Part shown: one piece after another, positions 35,193 to 44,478 of the stretch
How the letters are laid out: each line of letters opens with the position of its first letter
How positions within the stretch are numbered: position 1 is the first letter of the stretch
Origin: Streptomyces olivochromogenes
GTDB lineage: Bacteria > Actinomycetota > Actinomycetes > Streptomycetales > Streptomycetaceae
Reading direction: 5' to 3'
Assembly: GCF_001514115.1 (NCBI RefSeq)
Contig: NZ_KQ948453.1
Coordinates: forward strand, 478,659 to 542,658
Length of the DNA stretch: 64,000 nt
The notes under the pieces: generated by a model
Database searches by the model: none
Told to the model about the DNA's origin: nothing
What the model saw: the letters and a program-made list of their open reading frames with translations, nothing else
Position numbers and translations under genes: made by a program

Positions 35193-36887
35193 ATGACGTC
35201 CACGGTGCCCACCGCCGTCCAGCACGCCGACGCGCAGCAGCCGCCGATCACCATGTTCGGCCCGGACTTCCCGTACGCGTACGACGACTTCCTCGCCCAC
35301 CCGGCGGGCCTCGGCCAGATACCCGCGACCGAGCACGGCACCGAGGTCGCGGTCATCGGCGGCGGCCTGTCCGGCATCGTGGCCGCCTACGAGCTGATGA
35401 AGATGGGCCTCAAGCCCGTCGTCTACGAGGCCGACGAGATCGGCGGTCGCCTGCGGACCGTGGGCTTCGAGGGGTGCGACCCGTCGCTCACCGCCGAGAT
35501 GGGCGCCATGCGCTTCCCGCCCTCCTCCACCGCCCTCCAGCACTACATCGACCTGGTGGGTCTGGAGACCCGGCCGTTCCCCAACCCGCTCGCGGAGTCC
35601 ACTCCCTCGACGGTCGTCGACCTCAAGGGCGAGTCGCACTACGCGACCACCGTCGACGACCTGCCGCAGGTCTACCGCGACGTGATGAACGCCTGGAACG
35701 CCTGCCTCGAAGAGGGCGCCGACTTCTCCGACATGAACCAGGCCATGCGTGAGCGCGATGTGCCGCGCATCCGCGAGATCTGGGCGAAGCTCGTCGAGAA
35801 GCTCGACAACCAGACCTTCTACGGCTTCCTCTGCGACTCGGAATCCTTCAAGTCCTTCCGGCACCGCGAGATCTTCGGCCAGGTCGGCTTCGGCACCGGC
35901 GGCTGGGACACCGACTTCCCGAACTCGATCCTCGAGATCCTGCGCGTCGTCTACACCGAGGCCGACGACCACCACCGCGGCATCGTCGGCGGCTCCCAGC
36001 AGCTTCCGCTGCGCCTGTGGGAGCGCGAGCCGCAGAAGATCGTGCACTGGGCCTACGGCACCTCGCTCGCGAAGCTGCACGACGGCGCCCCGCGCCCGGC
36101 CGTGACCCGGCTGAACCGCACGGCGGGCAACCAGATCACGGTGACGGACGCCAACGGTGACATCCGCACCTTCAAGGCGGCGATCTTCACCGCCCAGTCC
36201 TGGATGCTGCTCTCCAAGATCGCCTGTGACGACTCGCTCTTCCCGATCGACCACTGGACCGCCATCGAGCGGACCCACTACATGGAGAGCTCCAAGCTCT
36301 TCGTGCCGGTCGACCGGCCCTTCTGGCTGGACAAGGACGAGCAGACCGGCCGTGACGTCATGTCGATGACGCTCACCGACCGCATGACCCGCGGGACCTA
36401 CCTCCTCGACGAGGGCCCGGACAAGCCCGCCGTCATCTGCCTCTCGTACACGTGGTGCGACGACAGCCTGAAGTGGCTGCCGCTGTCCGCGAACGAGCGG
36501 ATGGAGGTCATGCTGAAGTCGCTCGGCGAGATCTACCCGAAGGTCGACATCAGGAAGCACATCATCGGCAACCCGGTGACCGTGTCCTGGGAGAACGAGC
36601 CCTACTTCATGGGCGCGTTCAAGGCCAACCTGCCCGGCCACTACCGCTACCAGCGCCGCCTTTTCACGCACTTCATGCAGGACGTGCTGCCTGAGGACAA
36701 GCGGGGCATCTTCCTCGCCGGCGACGACATCTCCTGGACGGCAGGCTGGGCCGAGGGTGCCGTGCAGACCGCGCTGAACGCGGTCTGGGGCGTCATGCGC
36801 CAGCTGGGCGGGGCGACCGACCCGACCAACCCCGGTCCCGGCGACGTCTACGACGAGATCGCGCCGGTGGAACTGCCCGAGGACTGA
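35193..36887 (+). CDS. davB: Flavin monoamine oxidase family, lysine 2-monooxygenase (DavB)-like
   Basis: A 564-residue flavoprotein. The FAD dinucleotide fold VAVIGGGLSGIVAAYELMKMGLKPVVYEADEIGGRLR is near residues 52-88. The C-terminal FAD motif FLAGDDISWTAGWAEGAVQTALNAVWG closes the active site. The opening ITMFGPDFPYAYDDFLAHPAGLGQIP and the FGQVGFGTGGWDTDFPNSILEI stretch closely resemble, from memory, the Pseudomonas L-lysine 2-monooxygenase/oxidase. That enzyme converts lysine to 5-aminopentanamide with O2. With the upstream amidase this gives oxidative decarboxylation of lysine, or a similar amino acid, to the acid. The start follows AAGGAG. Confidence 0.82.
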   Translation: MTSTVPTAVQHADAQQPPITMFGPDFPYAYDDFLAHPAGLGQIPATEHGTEVAVIGGGLSGIVAAYELMKMGLKPVVYEADEIGGRLRTVGFEGCDPSLTAEMGAMRFPPSSTALQHYIDLVGLETRPFPNPLAESTPSTVVDLKGESHYATTVDDLPQVYRDVMNAWNACLEEGADFSDMNQAMRERDVPRIREIWAKLVEKLDNQTFYGFLCDSESFKSFRHREIFGQVGFGTGGWDTDFPNSILEILRVVYTEADDHHRGIVGGSQQLPLRLWEREPQKIVHWAYGTSLAKLHDGAPRPAVTRLNRTAGNQITVTDANGDIRTFKAAIFTAQSWMLLSKIACDDSLFPIDHWTAIERTHYMESSKLFVPVDRPFWLDKDEQTGRDVMSMTLTDRMTRGTYLLDEGPDKPAVICLSYTWCDDSLKWLPLSANERMEVMLKSLGEIYPKVDIRKHIIGNPVTVSWENEPYFMGAFKANLPGHYRYQRRLFTHFMQDVLPEDKRGIFLAGDDISWTAGWAEGAVQTALNAVWGVMRQLGGATDPTNPGPGDVYDEIAPVELPED

Positions 36888-36905
36888 GCCGAGTCGGCCT
36901 TCGTG

Positions 36906-36932
36906 GGGCGGCCGGTCAGATTCCGGCCGCCC
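36906..36932. terminator. Convergent terminator davB/LLM oxidoreductase
   Basis: GGGCGGCCGG (36906-36915) pairs perfectly with CCGGCCGCCC (36923-36932), loop 7 nt. The stop codon of the minus-strand gene lies in the loop. Confidence 0.7.
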
Positions 36933-37848
36933 GCGCCGCCGCGTACACCTCGGCGGCCAGGTCCTTGAGCTCCTCGGCGTCCCGCGGGCCGTCCTGGAGG
37001 TCGACGAAGTACTCGTCGAGGCCGATCTCGGCGTACGGCACCAGGTCCGCCACGATCTGGTCGACGTTGCCCTGGAAGGGCTGGCGGTCCGCGCCGTCGT
37101 AGGCCTTGGCGGAGTAGCGCGCGTTGATCCGTACCACCGACTGGATGGGCTCGGTGCGCCCGCGCTCGGCCGCGAAATCCCGCACCTGCTGCCACTGGGC
37201 GGCGAGTTGGCCGGCGCCTCCCTGGGCCACGGGCTGCCAGCCGTCGCCGCGGTCCACGAGCCGGGTCAGCGCCTTCTTGCTGAAGGCGGGCAGCAGGATC
37301 GGGATCGGCCGGGCCGGCTTCGGGGCGACCACGGCCGACTCGATCTTGGTCAGGCGGCCCTCGTACGACACCGGGTCCGGGCCCCACACCGCGCGGCACA
37401 CGTCGAGGACCTCGTCCAGGACCCGGCCCCGCTCCTCGAACGGCGCCACGCCCGCCGCGGCGTACTCGTCGAGCGACCAGCCGGTGCCGAGACCCGCCAC
37501 GACCCGGCCGCCGCTCGCCGCGTCCAGTGTGCCGAGGGCCCTGGCCAGCTGGAACGGGCCGTGCAGCGGGGCGACCAGGACGCTGGTGCCCAGCCGCGCC
37601 CGCTGTGTGGCCGCCGCGGCCAGCGTCAGGGTCACCAGCGGCTCGGCGACGCCGCGGTAGGAGTCGGGCCAGGGCAGGTTCGGGACGCCGTACAGCCCCT
37701 GTGTGGCGGGTTCCGGGAACAGGGCGCGCTCGAACACCCACAGGCTCTCGTAGCCGATCTCCTCAGCCGTGCGCGCCACGTCGGGGACGTCTCGACCGAT
37801 GTCGTACTGGCTTGTTTGAGGAAGACTCAGACCCAGCCGAGCAGCCAT
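36916..37848 (-). CDS. LLM-class (F420-dependent) oxidoreductase
   Basis: A 310-residue luciferase-like monooxygenase-fold protein. MAARLGLSLPQTSQYDIG at the start, the ARLGTSVLVAPLHGPFQLARALGTLDAASGGRVVAGLGTGW block near residues 83-125, and PKPARPIPILLPAFS are typical of actinobacterial F420-dependent LLM enzymes. The substrate is unknown. ATG 37848. It is convergent with davB and precedes the DUF5995-like gene on the same strand, 58 nt apart. Confidence 0.85.
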   Translation of the reverse strand: MAARLGLSLPQTSQYDIGRDVPDVARTAEEIGYESLWVFERALFPEPATQGLYGVPNLPWPDSYRGVAEPLVTLTLAAAATQRARLGTSVLVAPLHGPFQLARALGTLDAASGGRVVAGLGTGWSLDEYAAAGVAPFEERGRVLDEVLDVCRAVWGPDPVSYEGRLTKIESAVVAPKPARPIPILLPAFSKKALTRLVDRGDGWQPVAQGGAGQLAAQWQQVRDFAAERGRTEPIQSVVRINARYSAKAYDGADRQPFQGNVDQIVADLVPYAEIGLDEYFVDLQDGPRDAEELKDLAAEVYAAARAAGI

Positions 37849-37906
37849 GCTTGTGCTCCTTCGCGTCAGGCACTTGAATCGTGAACGTATCGCGTATGAG
37901 GGTGAG

Positions 37907-38611
37907 TTACATGCCGTACGCGGCGTTATGGCCGGATCGGTCCCCCAGGGGCGTGAGCAGTATCCGGCCCGCCAGACCGACCGCGGCGCCGAGACGGTCG
38001 GCGAACTCCTCCGCGAGATCGGGGAGTCCGCGCAGCGCCCACAGGGCCCGCGCCGCCGACCAGGCCGCGTCGCGGGCCCTCTCCAGGCTCCACGAGCCGA
38101 GCAGATGGGTGAGCGGATCGGCGATCTGGAGGAGGTCGGGGCCCGGCATCAGATCTTCGCGGACGCGCTCCTCCAGCGAGACGAGGAGGTCACCCACGCG
38201 CTCGAACTCGTCCTCCAGGTCGGCTGGTTCGCAGCGGAGCGTACGGCAGGTGTCCACGACGGCGAGCGCCAGATCGTGTCCGATGTGCGCATTGATGCCC
38301 GCGAGCGCGAACTGCAGCGGGCGTACTCCCGGATGGCGCCGGAACTGGAACAACGGGCGCCAGCAGGCGGGCGGGAACCCCTCCTCGGCCACGCGCAGAT
38401 AGCGCTCGGCGAAACGTACATCCAGCGTGACCGCGGCCTCGCCGTCCGGGAATTCCCCCGCGTCCAGGCGCCGTTCGACCTCCTCCGTGACGGTGAGGTA
38501 GACGCGGTTGAAGACCGCGATTCCGTCCCGCTCCGGCAGGGTCGCAGCCAGGGCGCGCATCCGGGAGGCGATGTCGTCCACGGGGGTGGTGAACTGTTCC
38601 AACTGCGTCAT
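37907..38611 (-). CDS. DUF5995-like protein
   Basis: A 234-residue cytosolic-looking protein without signal peptide or transmembrane helix. It resembles the DUF5995 family of actinobacteria and fungi: a short acidic N-terminus with IASRMRALAATLPERDGIAVFNRVYLTVTEEV, then FAERYLRVAEEG and a histidine-rich centre, GINAHIGHDLALAVVDTC. The conserved His/Asp residues could bind a metal, but no activity is established to my knowledge. It may be co-transcribed with the downstream LLM oxidoreductase gene. The family name is recalled, not searched. Confidence 0.7.
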   Translation of the reverse strand: MTQLEQFTTPVDDIASRMRALAATLPERDGIAVFNRVYLTVTEEVERRLDAGEFPDGEAAVTLDVRFAERYLRVAEEGFPPACWRPLFQFRRHPGVRPLQFALAGINAHIGHDLALAVVDTCRTLRCEPADLEDEFERVGDLLVSLEERVREDLMPGPDLLQIADPLTHLLGSWSLERARDAAWSAARALWALRGLPDLAEEFADRLGAAVGLAGRILLTPLGDRSGHNAAYGM

Positions 38612-38753
38612 GGGGGCAGGTTCCCAGTCCTAGGCTGACCGGAGTCGCCGCCTGGCCGGGCGCATCCCCAGAACGGGGGAACACGCCCGTGTCGGGAGGC
38701 GCGGATGTGGCCTGCAGTGGCGGAAACGTGGTGGGAGCCGGGGGGAGCGGTAC

Positions 38754-39938
38754 GTGTCAGGCTTACGTGCGCAGCGCCGGGCCGAGCGCAGGCGGGCGGC
38801 CCGGCGCGCCGCCATGGTCGCGGCGGCCTCGGTGGTCGTGGCGGTCGGCGCGGTGACGGGGACGATGTCCGCCCTCGACCGCGAGCGCCCCTCCGACGAC
38901 GCCCAACCGCTGGTGACCCGCTCGCCCGGCCTCCGCCCGCCGCCCGCCGTACCGACTCCCTCCCCGCCCAGGACCTCCGCCGTGCCGTCCCCGTCCCCGT
39001 CCTCCCACTCCCCGTCCCCGAAGCCGAGCCCGACGCCTTCCCCGAGCAGGAAGGAGCCGGCGACGGTGGCCGCCCCCGCCCTGCTCTACAGCCACCCCGA
39101 CTCCCAGGTCCTTCACTGGGTCGCGTCCCATCCCGGCGACCACCGGCGCGCGGTCATCGAGTCCCGGATCGCCGACCGTCCGGCCGCCGTCTGGTTCGCC
39201 GACTTCACCCCCGCCACCGTCACCGCGCGGGTCAGGGCGGTGACCGCGGGCGCCGCGGCCGAGGGCCGGGTGCCGGTCGTGGTGCCGTACGCCATCCCGC
39301 AGCGCGACTGCGGCGGGGCCTCACAGGGCGGCGCACCCGACCTCGCCGCGTACGACGGCTGGATCGACGACTTCGCGGCGGGCCTCGGAGACGGCGAGGT
39401 CATCGTCGTCCTGGAGCCCGACTCGGTCGCCCAGGCCGACTGCCTCCCCGCGGCCGACCGGGCCGCCCGCTTCGCCTCGCTGGCCCGCGCCGGCCGCGTT
39501 CTCAAGGCCGCCGATCCCCGGGCCCGCGTCTACTACGACGCGGGCCACTCCGCCTGGAACCCGGCCGCCGAGCAGGCCGCGCTCCTCGCACGGGCGGGCG
39601 CCGCCTCGGCCGCCTCCTCCGACGGTGTCTTCACCAACGTGTCCAATTTCCACCGTACGAGCGACGAGATCGCCTACGCCCGGCAGGTGCTGTCCGCGCT
39701 GGGCGGCCCCGCGAGTCTGGGCGCCGTCATCGACACCAGCCGCAACGGCAACGGCGCCCCGGCCGACGGGGAGTGGTGCGATCCGGCGGGCCGGAAGATC
39801 GGCCGGGCGCCGACCCTGAACACCGGGGAGGCGAGGATCGACGCCTATCTGTGGGTGAAGCTGCCGGGGGAGTCGGACGGGTGCAAGGGCACGCCGGGGA
39901 CCTTCTCGGCGGAGTACGCCTATGAGCTGGCGCGCTGA
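38754..39938 (+). CDS. Secreted GH6 endoglucanase/cellobiohydrolase-type glycoside hydrolase
   Basis: A 394-residue GH6 family protein. A basic N-terminus and hydrophobic segment (residues about 18-40) serve as signal or anchor. A Pro/Ser-rich linker (about 60-105) follows, then the catalytic domain. Signature stretches are VVPYAIPQRDCGG, VVLEPDSVAQADC with the catalytic acid Asp, FHRTSDEIAYARQ, and DTSRNGNGAPADGEWCDPAGRKIG followed by LWVKLPGESDGC. It would cleave beta-1,4-glucan. No carbohydrate-binding module is present. The GTG at 38754 follows GGGAG. Its last 19 nt overlap the 3' end of the convergent uracil permease gene. Confidence 0.9.
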   Translation: MSGLRAQRRAERRRAARRAAMVAAASVVVAVGAVTGTMSALDRERPSDDAQPLVTRSPGLRPPPAVPTPSPPRTSAVPSPSPSSHSPSPKPSPTPSPSRKEPATVAAPALLYSHPDSQVLHWVASHPGDHRRAVIESRIADRPAAVWFADFTPATVTARVRAVTAGAAAEGRVPVVVPYAIPQRDCGGASQGGAPDLAAYDGWIDDFAAGLGDGEVIVVLEPDSVAQADCLPAADRAARFASLARAGRVLKAADPRARVYYDAGHSAWNPAAEQAALLARAGAASAASSDGVFTNVSNFHRTSDEIAYARQVLSALGGPASLGAVIDTSRNGNGAPADGEWCDPAGRKIGRAPTLNTGEARIDAYLWVKLPGESDGCKGTPGTFSAEYAYELAR

Positions 39939-41314
39939 TCGTCCGGCTCGTCGTACGAGGATGTGCCGGAGTCCAGCAGCGGCCCCTCGGTCTTCAGGTG
40001 GGCCGGGGCCATCGATCGCAGCGCGTGGTACCCGATGATCACGACGAGCGTGCCGAGCGCGATGCCGCTGAGCGAGAAGGTGTCGGTGAACTTCAGGGAG
40101 ACGCCGCCGACGCCGATGATGATGCCCGCGGCGGCCGGCACCAGGTTCAGCGGATTGCGCAGGTCGACCCGGGCGTTGAGCCAGATCTGGGCGCCGAGCA
40201 GGCCGATCATGCCGTACAGGATGACGGTGATGCCGCCGAGCACGCCGCCCGGGATCGCGGCCACGATCGCGCCGAACTTGGGGCAGAGGCCGAAGAGGAG
40301 GGCGAAGCCCGCGGCGGCCCAGTAGGCGGCCGTGGAGTAGACGCGGGTCGCGGCCATCACGCCGATGTTCTCGGAGTACGTGGTGTTGGGCGGGCCGCCG
40401 ACCGCCGTGGAGAGCATCGAGGCGACGCCGTCCGCGGAGATCGCGGTGCCCAGCTTGTCGTCCAGCGGATCGCCGGTCATCTCGCCGACGGCCTTGACGT
40501 GCCCCGCGTTCTCGGCGACCAGCGCGATCACGACCGGCAGCGCGACGAGGATCGCCGACCACTGGAAGGACGGGCCGTGGAAGGACGGCAGCCCGATCCA
40601 GTCCGCCTTGCCGACGCCGGAGAGGTTCAGCCGCCAGTGGTCGGTGAGCTTGCCGCTCGCGTCCACCGAGTGGATCTTTCCGAAGATCCGGTCGAAGACC
40701 CAGGAGATCCCGTACCCGAAGACCAGGCCCAGGAAGATCGCGATCCGTGACCAGAAACCGCGCAGACAGACGAGGGCCAGGCTGGTGAACACCATGGTGA
40801 GCAGGGCCGTCCACTGGTCCTGCGGCCAGTACGTGGACGCCGTCACCGGCGCCAGGTTGAAGCCGATCAGCATGACGACCGCGCCCGTGACGATCGGCGG
40901 CATCGCGGCATGGATGATGCGCGCTCCGAACCGCTGCACGGCCAGGCCCACCAGGAACAGGGCGACGCCGACGACGAACACCGCGCCGGTCACCGTGGCG
41001 CTGGTGCCGCCCTGCGCGCGGATCACCGCGGCGACGCCCACGAAGGAGAGCGAGCAGCCGAGGTAGCTGGGCACCCGGCCGCGGGTGGCGAGCAGGAAGA
41101 TGACCGTCGCGAAGCCGGACATCATGATCGCGAGGTTCGGGTTCAGACCCATGAGCACGGGTGCCACGAACGACGCCCCGAACATCGCCACCACGTGCTG
41201 GGCGCCGAGCCCGATCGTGCGCGGCCACGTGAGGCGTTCATCGGGTCGGACAACCGCTCCGGGCGCGGGCGTCCGCCCGTCGCCGTGCAGTTTCCAGCGC
41301 ACGCCGAGGTCCAT
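39920..41314 (-). CDS. uraA: Uracil-xanthine permease (NCS2 family)
   Basis: A 464-residue NCS2-type nucleobase/proton symporter with about 14 membrane segments. The N-terminal cytosolic tail leads to QHVVAMFGASFVAPVLMG, the usual first-helix signature. The family motif appears as ALVAENAGHVKAVGEMTG in helix 8. In helix 10, GGPPNTTYSENIGVMAATRV carries the conserved Glu/Asn that bind uracil. The gene pairs functionally with the de novo pyr genes at the window's left end. It is divergent from the alginate-lyase-like gene and overlaps the GH6 gene tail to tail by 19 nt. Confidence 0.93.
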   Translation of the reverse strand: MDLGVRWKLHGDGRTPAPGAVVRPDERLTWPRTIGLGAQHVVAMFGASFVAPVLMGLNPNLAIMMSGFATVIFLLATRGRVPSYLGCSLSFVGVAAVIRAQGGTSATVTGAVFVVGVALFLVGLAVQRFGARIIHAAMPPIVTGAVVMLIGFNLAPVTASTYWPQDQWTALLTMVFTSLALVCLRGFWSRIAIFLGLVFGYGISWVFDRIFGKIHSVDASGKLTDHWRLNLSGVGKADWIGLPSFHGPSFQWSAILVALPVVIALVAENAGHVKAVGEMTGDPLDDKLGTAISADGVASMLSTAVGGPPNTTYSENIGVMAATRVYSTAAYWAAAGFALLFGLCPKFGAIVAAIPGGVLGGITVILYGMIGLLGAQIWLNARVDLRNPLNLVPAAAGIIIGVGGVSLKFTDTFSLSGIALGTLVVIIGYHALRSMAPAHLKTEGPLLDSGTSSYDEPDDQRASS

Positions 41315-41402
41315 GGTGAGTTTCGCTTTCTTCGTACGTGAAACTTTGTCCGGACCATTGTCACGGGTACCTGGCGGTTCTACGCTCGCACGGTCTTACT
41401 CA

Positions 41403-41415
41403 TGAACTGCGTTCA
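41403..41415. promoter_or_regulatory. Inverted repeat TGAAC-TGC-GTTCA in divergent promoter
   Basis: A perfect 5-bp inverted repeat with 3-bp centre lies between the divergent uracil permease and alginate-lyase-like genes, about 20 nt before the latter's start. It is a possible operator for one or both genes. Confidence 0.35.
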
Positions 41416-41435
41416 CATTTATGATCGGAGGCCTG

Positions 41436-42701
41436 ATGAGTGCAAGACCCCGTCTGGCGGTCCTCCTCGCCGCCGTGGCCACCTTCGCGGCGGTCGTCGT
41501 CCCCTCCGCCTCGGCCCACGCGGCGCCGAAGGCCCCCCGCACCGCCGTCCTTGACGGCACCCGGCTCCAGCAGACCCGACTCCGGCTCGACCACGGGGAT
41601 CCCCAGCTGAAGCGCACGCTCAAGGACTTGACGGCCCGTGCCGACAACTGGCTGGCCCAGGGTCCCTGGACGGTCGTCGACAAACCCAAGCCCGCCCCCG
41701 GCGGCGATGTCCACGACTACCTGAGCCAGGCCCCGTACTGGTGGCCCTCCCAGCCGAAGACCGCCGACAACCCCTGGGGCTGCCCGTACGTCCAGCGTGA
41801 CGGCCAGCGCAACCCCGAGGTCGACACCGGCACCGACCGCCAGGACGTCGAAAAGGTCTTCGACTCGACGTACGACCTCGCGCTCGCCTGGTACTACACC
41901 GGCAGGAAGCAGTACGCCGAGAAGGCCGCCACCGTCCTGCGCATCTGGTTCCTCGCCCCGGCCACCCGGATGAACCCGAACCTCGACCACGGGCAGTTCA
42001 TCCCCTGCAAGTACGACGGCCGGGCCATCGGCATCATCGACTTCTCGCAGTCCTACACCAGCGTCCTGGACGCGATCGCGATCCTGGAGACGGGCGCCCC
42101 CGGCTGGTCGAAGAGCGACCGCACCGCCATGCGCGCCTGGAACACCGACTTCCGCGACTGGCTGGAGAACAGCGCCTTCGGCGGCGAGGAGGGCGCCGCC
42201 CAGAACAACCACGGCACCTTCTACGACATGCTGCTCGCCGCCCTGGCGTACGCGACCGGCGACGAGGACCTCGCCCGCCGGACCGTCCTCGGTGCGGAGT
42301 CCAAGCGGATCGACCCGCAGGTCGCCGCGGACGGCAGCCAGCCCCAGGAGCTCACCCGCACCCGCAGCTGGCACTACTCGACCTTCGACCTCGTCGCCTA
42401 CACCCGCCTCGCGGCCATCGGCCGGCACGTCGGCGTGAACCTGTGGCGTTACACGGGGCCGGACGGCCAGACCCTGGCCAAGGCGGTCGACTATCTGCTC
42501 CCCGCCGCGACGGGCGCCGCGCCGTGGCCCCACCCGGAGCTGGAGTTCCACCGCTACGCGGCGAGCGACATCGTGCACGCGGCGGCCGACGCGGGAGACC
42601 GGTCGGCCCGGGACGCGGTGCCGAAACTGGAGACTCCGCCCGGCGGCGACCTGTGGACACTGCGGCCTGCCGCCGAGCAGCTGGACTCGATCGCCGGCTG
42701 A
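41436..42701 (+). CDS. Secreted alginate-lyase-like polysaccharide lyase
   Basis: A 421-residue exported protein of the alginate lyase (PL5-like) alpha/alpha-toroid fold. The signal peptide MSARPRLAVLLAAVATFAAVVVPSASAHA is followed by the catalytic domain. Recognisable segments are HDYLSQAPYWWPSQPKTADNPWGCPY, IDFSQSYTSVLDAI, AQNNHGTFYDM with the catalytic Asn-His, and TRSWHYSTFDL. The natural substrate in soil streptomycetes is uncertain (alginate, uronate polymer or oligosaccharide). The ATG at 41436 follows GGAGG with 7-nt spacing and is preferred over ATG 41421. Confidence 0.86.
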   Translation: MSARPRLAVLLAAVATFAAVVVPSASAHAAPKAPRTAVLDGTRLQQTRLRLDHGDPQLKRTLKDLTARADNWLAQGPWTVVDKPKPAPGGDVHDYLSQAPYWWPSQPKTADNPWGCPYVQRDGQRNPEVDTGTDRQDVEKVFDSTYDLALAWYYTGRKQYAEKAATVLRIWFLAPATRMNPNLDHGQFIPCKYDGRAIGIIDFSQSYTSVLDAIAILETGAPGWSKSDRTAMRAWNTDFRDWLENSAFGGEEGAAQNNHGTFYDMLLAALAYATGDEDLARRTVLGAESKRIDPQVAADGSQPQELTRTRSWHYSTFDLVAYTRLAAIGRHVGVNLWRYTGPDGQTLAKAVDYLLPAATGAAPWPHPELEFHRYAASDIVHAAADAGDRSARDAVPKLETPPGGDLWTLRPAAEQLDSIAG

Positions 42702-42800
42702 CCGGAGGGCGCCCGAATACCCCGATCAGGGGCTCCTGAGCGGCCGCTTAGGATGGGGGTGTCCCCACCGTCCCCACCGGCACCCTCAGGAGCCCCGCCC

Positions 42801-43262
42801 GTGACCGCCGAAGCCCCCGCAGCCCCCGCCCTCTCCTACGGGCGGCTCCTCCCCGTCACCGTCCACTTCGACGACCTGGACGCACTCGGCCTGCTCCACA
42901 ACGCCCGCTACCCGGTCATGGTCGAACGCGCCTGGACGGCCCTCTGGAACGACCAGGGCTTCCTGGCCTATGAGGGCGACTGGGAGGCGGCGGGCGACTT
43001 CTGCAACGCCGTCAAGGAACTGCGGATCAGCTACGAGGCCCCGATCAACCGCCCCGGCGAGTACGCCGTCCACCTCTGGCTGGAGCGCCTGGGGAACACC
43101 GCGGTGACGTACGGCTTCCGCTTCTGCTCGGCCGACGGCGCGCTCACGTACGCGCACGGCACGCGGGTCCTCGTCCGGCTCGATGCCGCGACGCTGCGCC
43201 CCACGCCCTGGAGCGACCGCTTCAGGGCCGTGGGTCGGGAACTGCTGCGGTCGCGGGACTGA
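42801..43262 (+). CDS. Hotdog-fold acyl-CoA thioesterase
   Basis: A 153-residue 4-hydroxybenzoyl-CoA thioesterase-like protein. The catalytic Asp is in VHFDDLDALGLLHNARYPVMVERAWTALW, the classical hotdog helix signature. The central strands (AVKELRISYEAPINRPGEYAVHLWLERLGNTAVTYGFRF) complete the fold. The GTG at 42801 follows AGGAG. An upstream in-frame GTG at 42753 adds Pro-rich sequence unlikely to be translated. The last 41 nt overlap the convergent MFS gene. Confidence 0.87.
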   Translation: MTAEAPAAPALSYGRLLPVTVHFDDLDALGLLHNARYPVMVERAWTALWNDQGFLAYEGDWEAAGDFCNAVKELRISYEAPINRPGEYAVHLWLERLGNTAVTYGFRFCSADGALTYAHGTRVLVRLDAATLRPTPWSDRFRAVGRELLRSRD

Positions 43263-44433
43263 CCTTGGGCCGGTCGCGCTCGCCCGCGCGCAGCACCCCC
43301 GCGAACGCGGCAAGGCCACATGCCAGCACCGTGACCAGCCCGAACGACACCACCAGGCTCGTCGCCTGCGCCAGCGTGCCGATCGCGCTCGGCGCGACCA
43401 GGCCGGAGGTGTACGTGATGGTCGCGACGCCCGCGATGGCCTGACTGGGGTTGGGGCCGCTGTGCCCCGCCGCCGCGAAGCAGAGCGGGACGACGACCGC
43501 GATGCCGAGACCCATCAGGGCGAAGCCGCTCATCGCCACGGCGGGGTGGTTCGCGACGACGACGAGCAGCCCGCCGAGCACGGCGAGACCGCCGCCGGCC
43601 CGCACCGTGCGCACCGCGCCGAACCGGTTGACCACCGCGTCGCCCACGAGCCGGGCCACCGCCATGGTCAGCATGAATCCCGTCGTCGACGCCGCCGCGA
43701 GACCGGCCGAGCTGCCCAGCTCGCCCTTCAGATAGACCGCCGACCAGTCCAGACTGGCGCCCTCGGCGAACACCGCACAGAAGCCGATCGCGCCGATGAG
43801 CAGGGCGGACTTAGGTGGCAGCGCGAAGCGCGGCGGCGGGGCCTCGTCCTCGGTCGGCCGTAGGTCGAGGACCCACTGGCAGGCGGTGAGACCCAGGACC
43901 GTCAGGACCCCGGCCGCCAACGCGTGGTGCAGGCGCGCGTCCGAGCCGAGGTGCGCGGCGAGGGTGCCACCCGCCGAGCCGACCAGGGCGCCCGCGCTCC
44001 ACATGCCGTGCAGCCCGGACATGATCGACTTTCCGAGGCGGCTCTCGATCTCGACGCCGAGCGCGTTCATCGCCACGTCCGCCATGCCCGCCGACGCGCC
44101 GTAGACGAAGAGGGCCGGGCACAGCGTGTAGAGGTTCGGCGCGAGGGACGGGAGGATCAGCGACAGGGTCCACAGGGACAGCAGCCCGCGCAGCGCGGTA
44201 CGGGCGCCGAAGCGGTGGCTGATCCGGCCCGCCAGCGGCATCGCCACGGAGGCCCCGATCGCCGGGAACGCGAGGGCCAGCCCGAGCTGGCCGGTGCTGA
44301 CGGACGCGTGGTCCTGGATCCAGGGGACACGGGTCGCGAACGAGCCCGTCACCGCTCCGTGCACCGCGAAGACGGCGGCCACGGCGTACCGCGCCCGCTT
44401 CACCTCACGCAGGTCGTAGACCATGTAACCCAT
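43222..44433 (-). CDS. MFS transporter
   Basis: A 403-residue major facilitator with 12 predicted helices. The loop 2-3 motif appears as GRISHRFGARTALRG near residues 67-81. The layout (VHGAVTGSFATRVPWIQDHASVSTGQLGLALAFPAIGASVAMP) matches the YbjJ-like/fucose-permease-related exporters. It is divergent from a ROK regulator, with a strong inverted repeat in the shared promoter, so it is probably controlled by that regulator and by a sugar-like ligand. ATG 44433; an in-frame ATG at 44424 is an alternative. The 3' end overlaps the thioesterase gene. Confidence 0.87.
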   Translation of the reverse strand: MGYMVYDLREVKRARYAVAAVFAVHGAVTGSFATRVPWIQDHASVSTGQLGLALAFPAIGASVAMPLAGRISHRFGARTALRGLLSLWTLSLILPSLAPNLYTLCPALFVYGASAGMADVAMNALGVEIESRLGKSIMSGLHGMWSAGALVGSAGGTLAAHLGSDARLHHALAAGVLTVLGLTACQWVLDLRPTEDEAPPPRFALPPKSALLIGAIGFCAVFAEGASLDWSAVYLKGELGSSAGLAAASTTGFMLTMAVARLVGDAVVNRFGAVRTVRAGGGLAVLGGLLVVVANHPAVAMSGFALMGLGIAVVVPLCFAAAGHSGPNPSQAIAGVATITYTSGLVAPSAIGTLAQATSLVVSFGLVTVLACGLAAFAGVLRAGERDRPKVSPATAAVPDPRP

Positions 44434-44478
44434 CTTTCCCGCCCCTCCAGGCTCCGCTCCCCGCGCTGCCGCCGTAAA

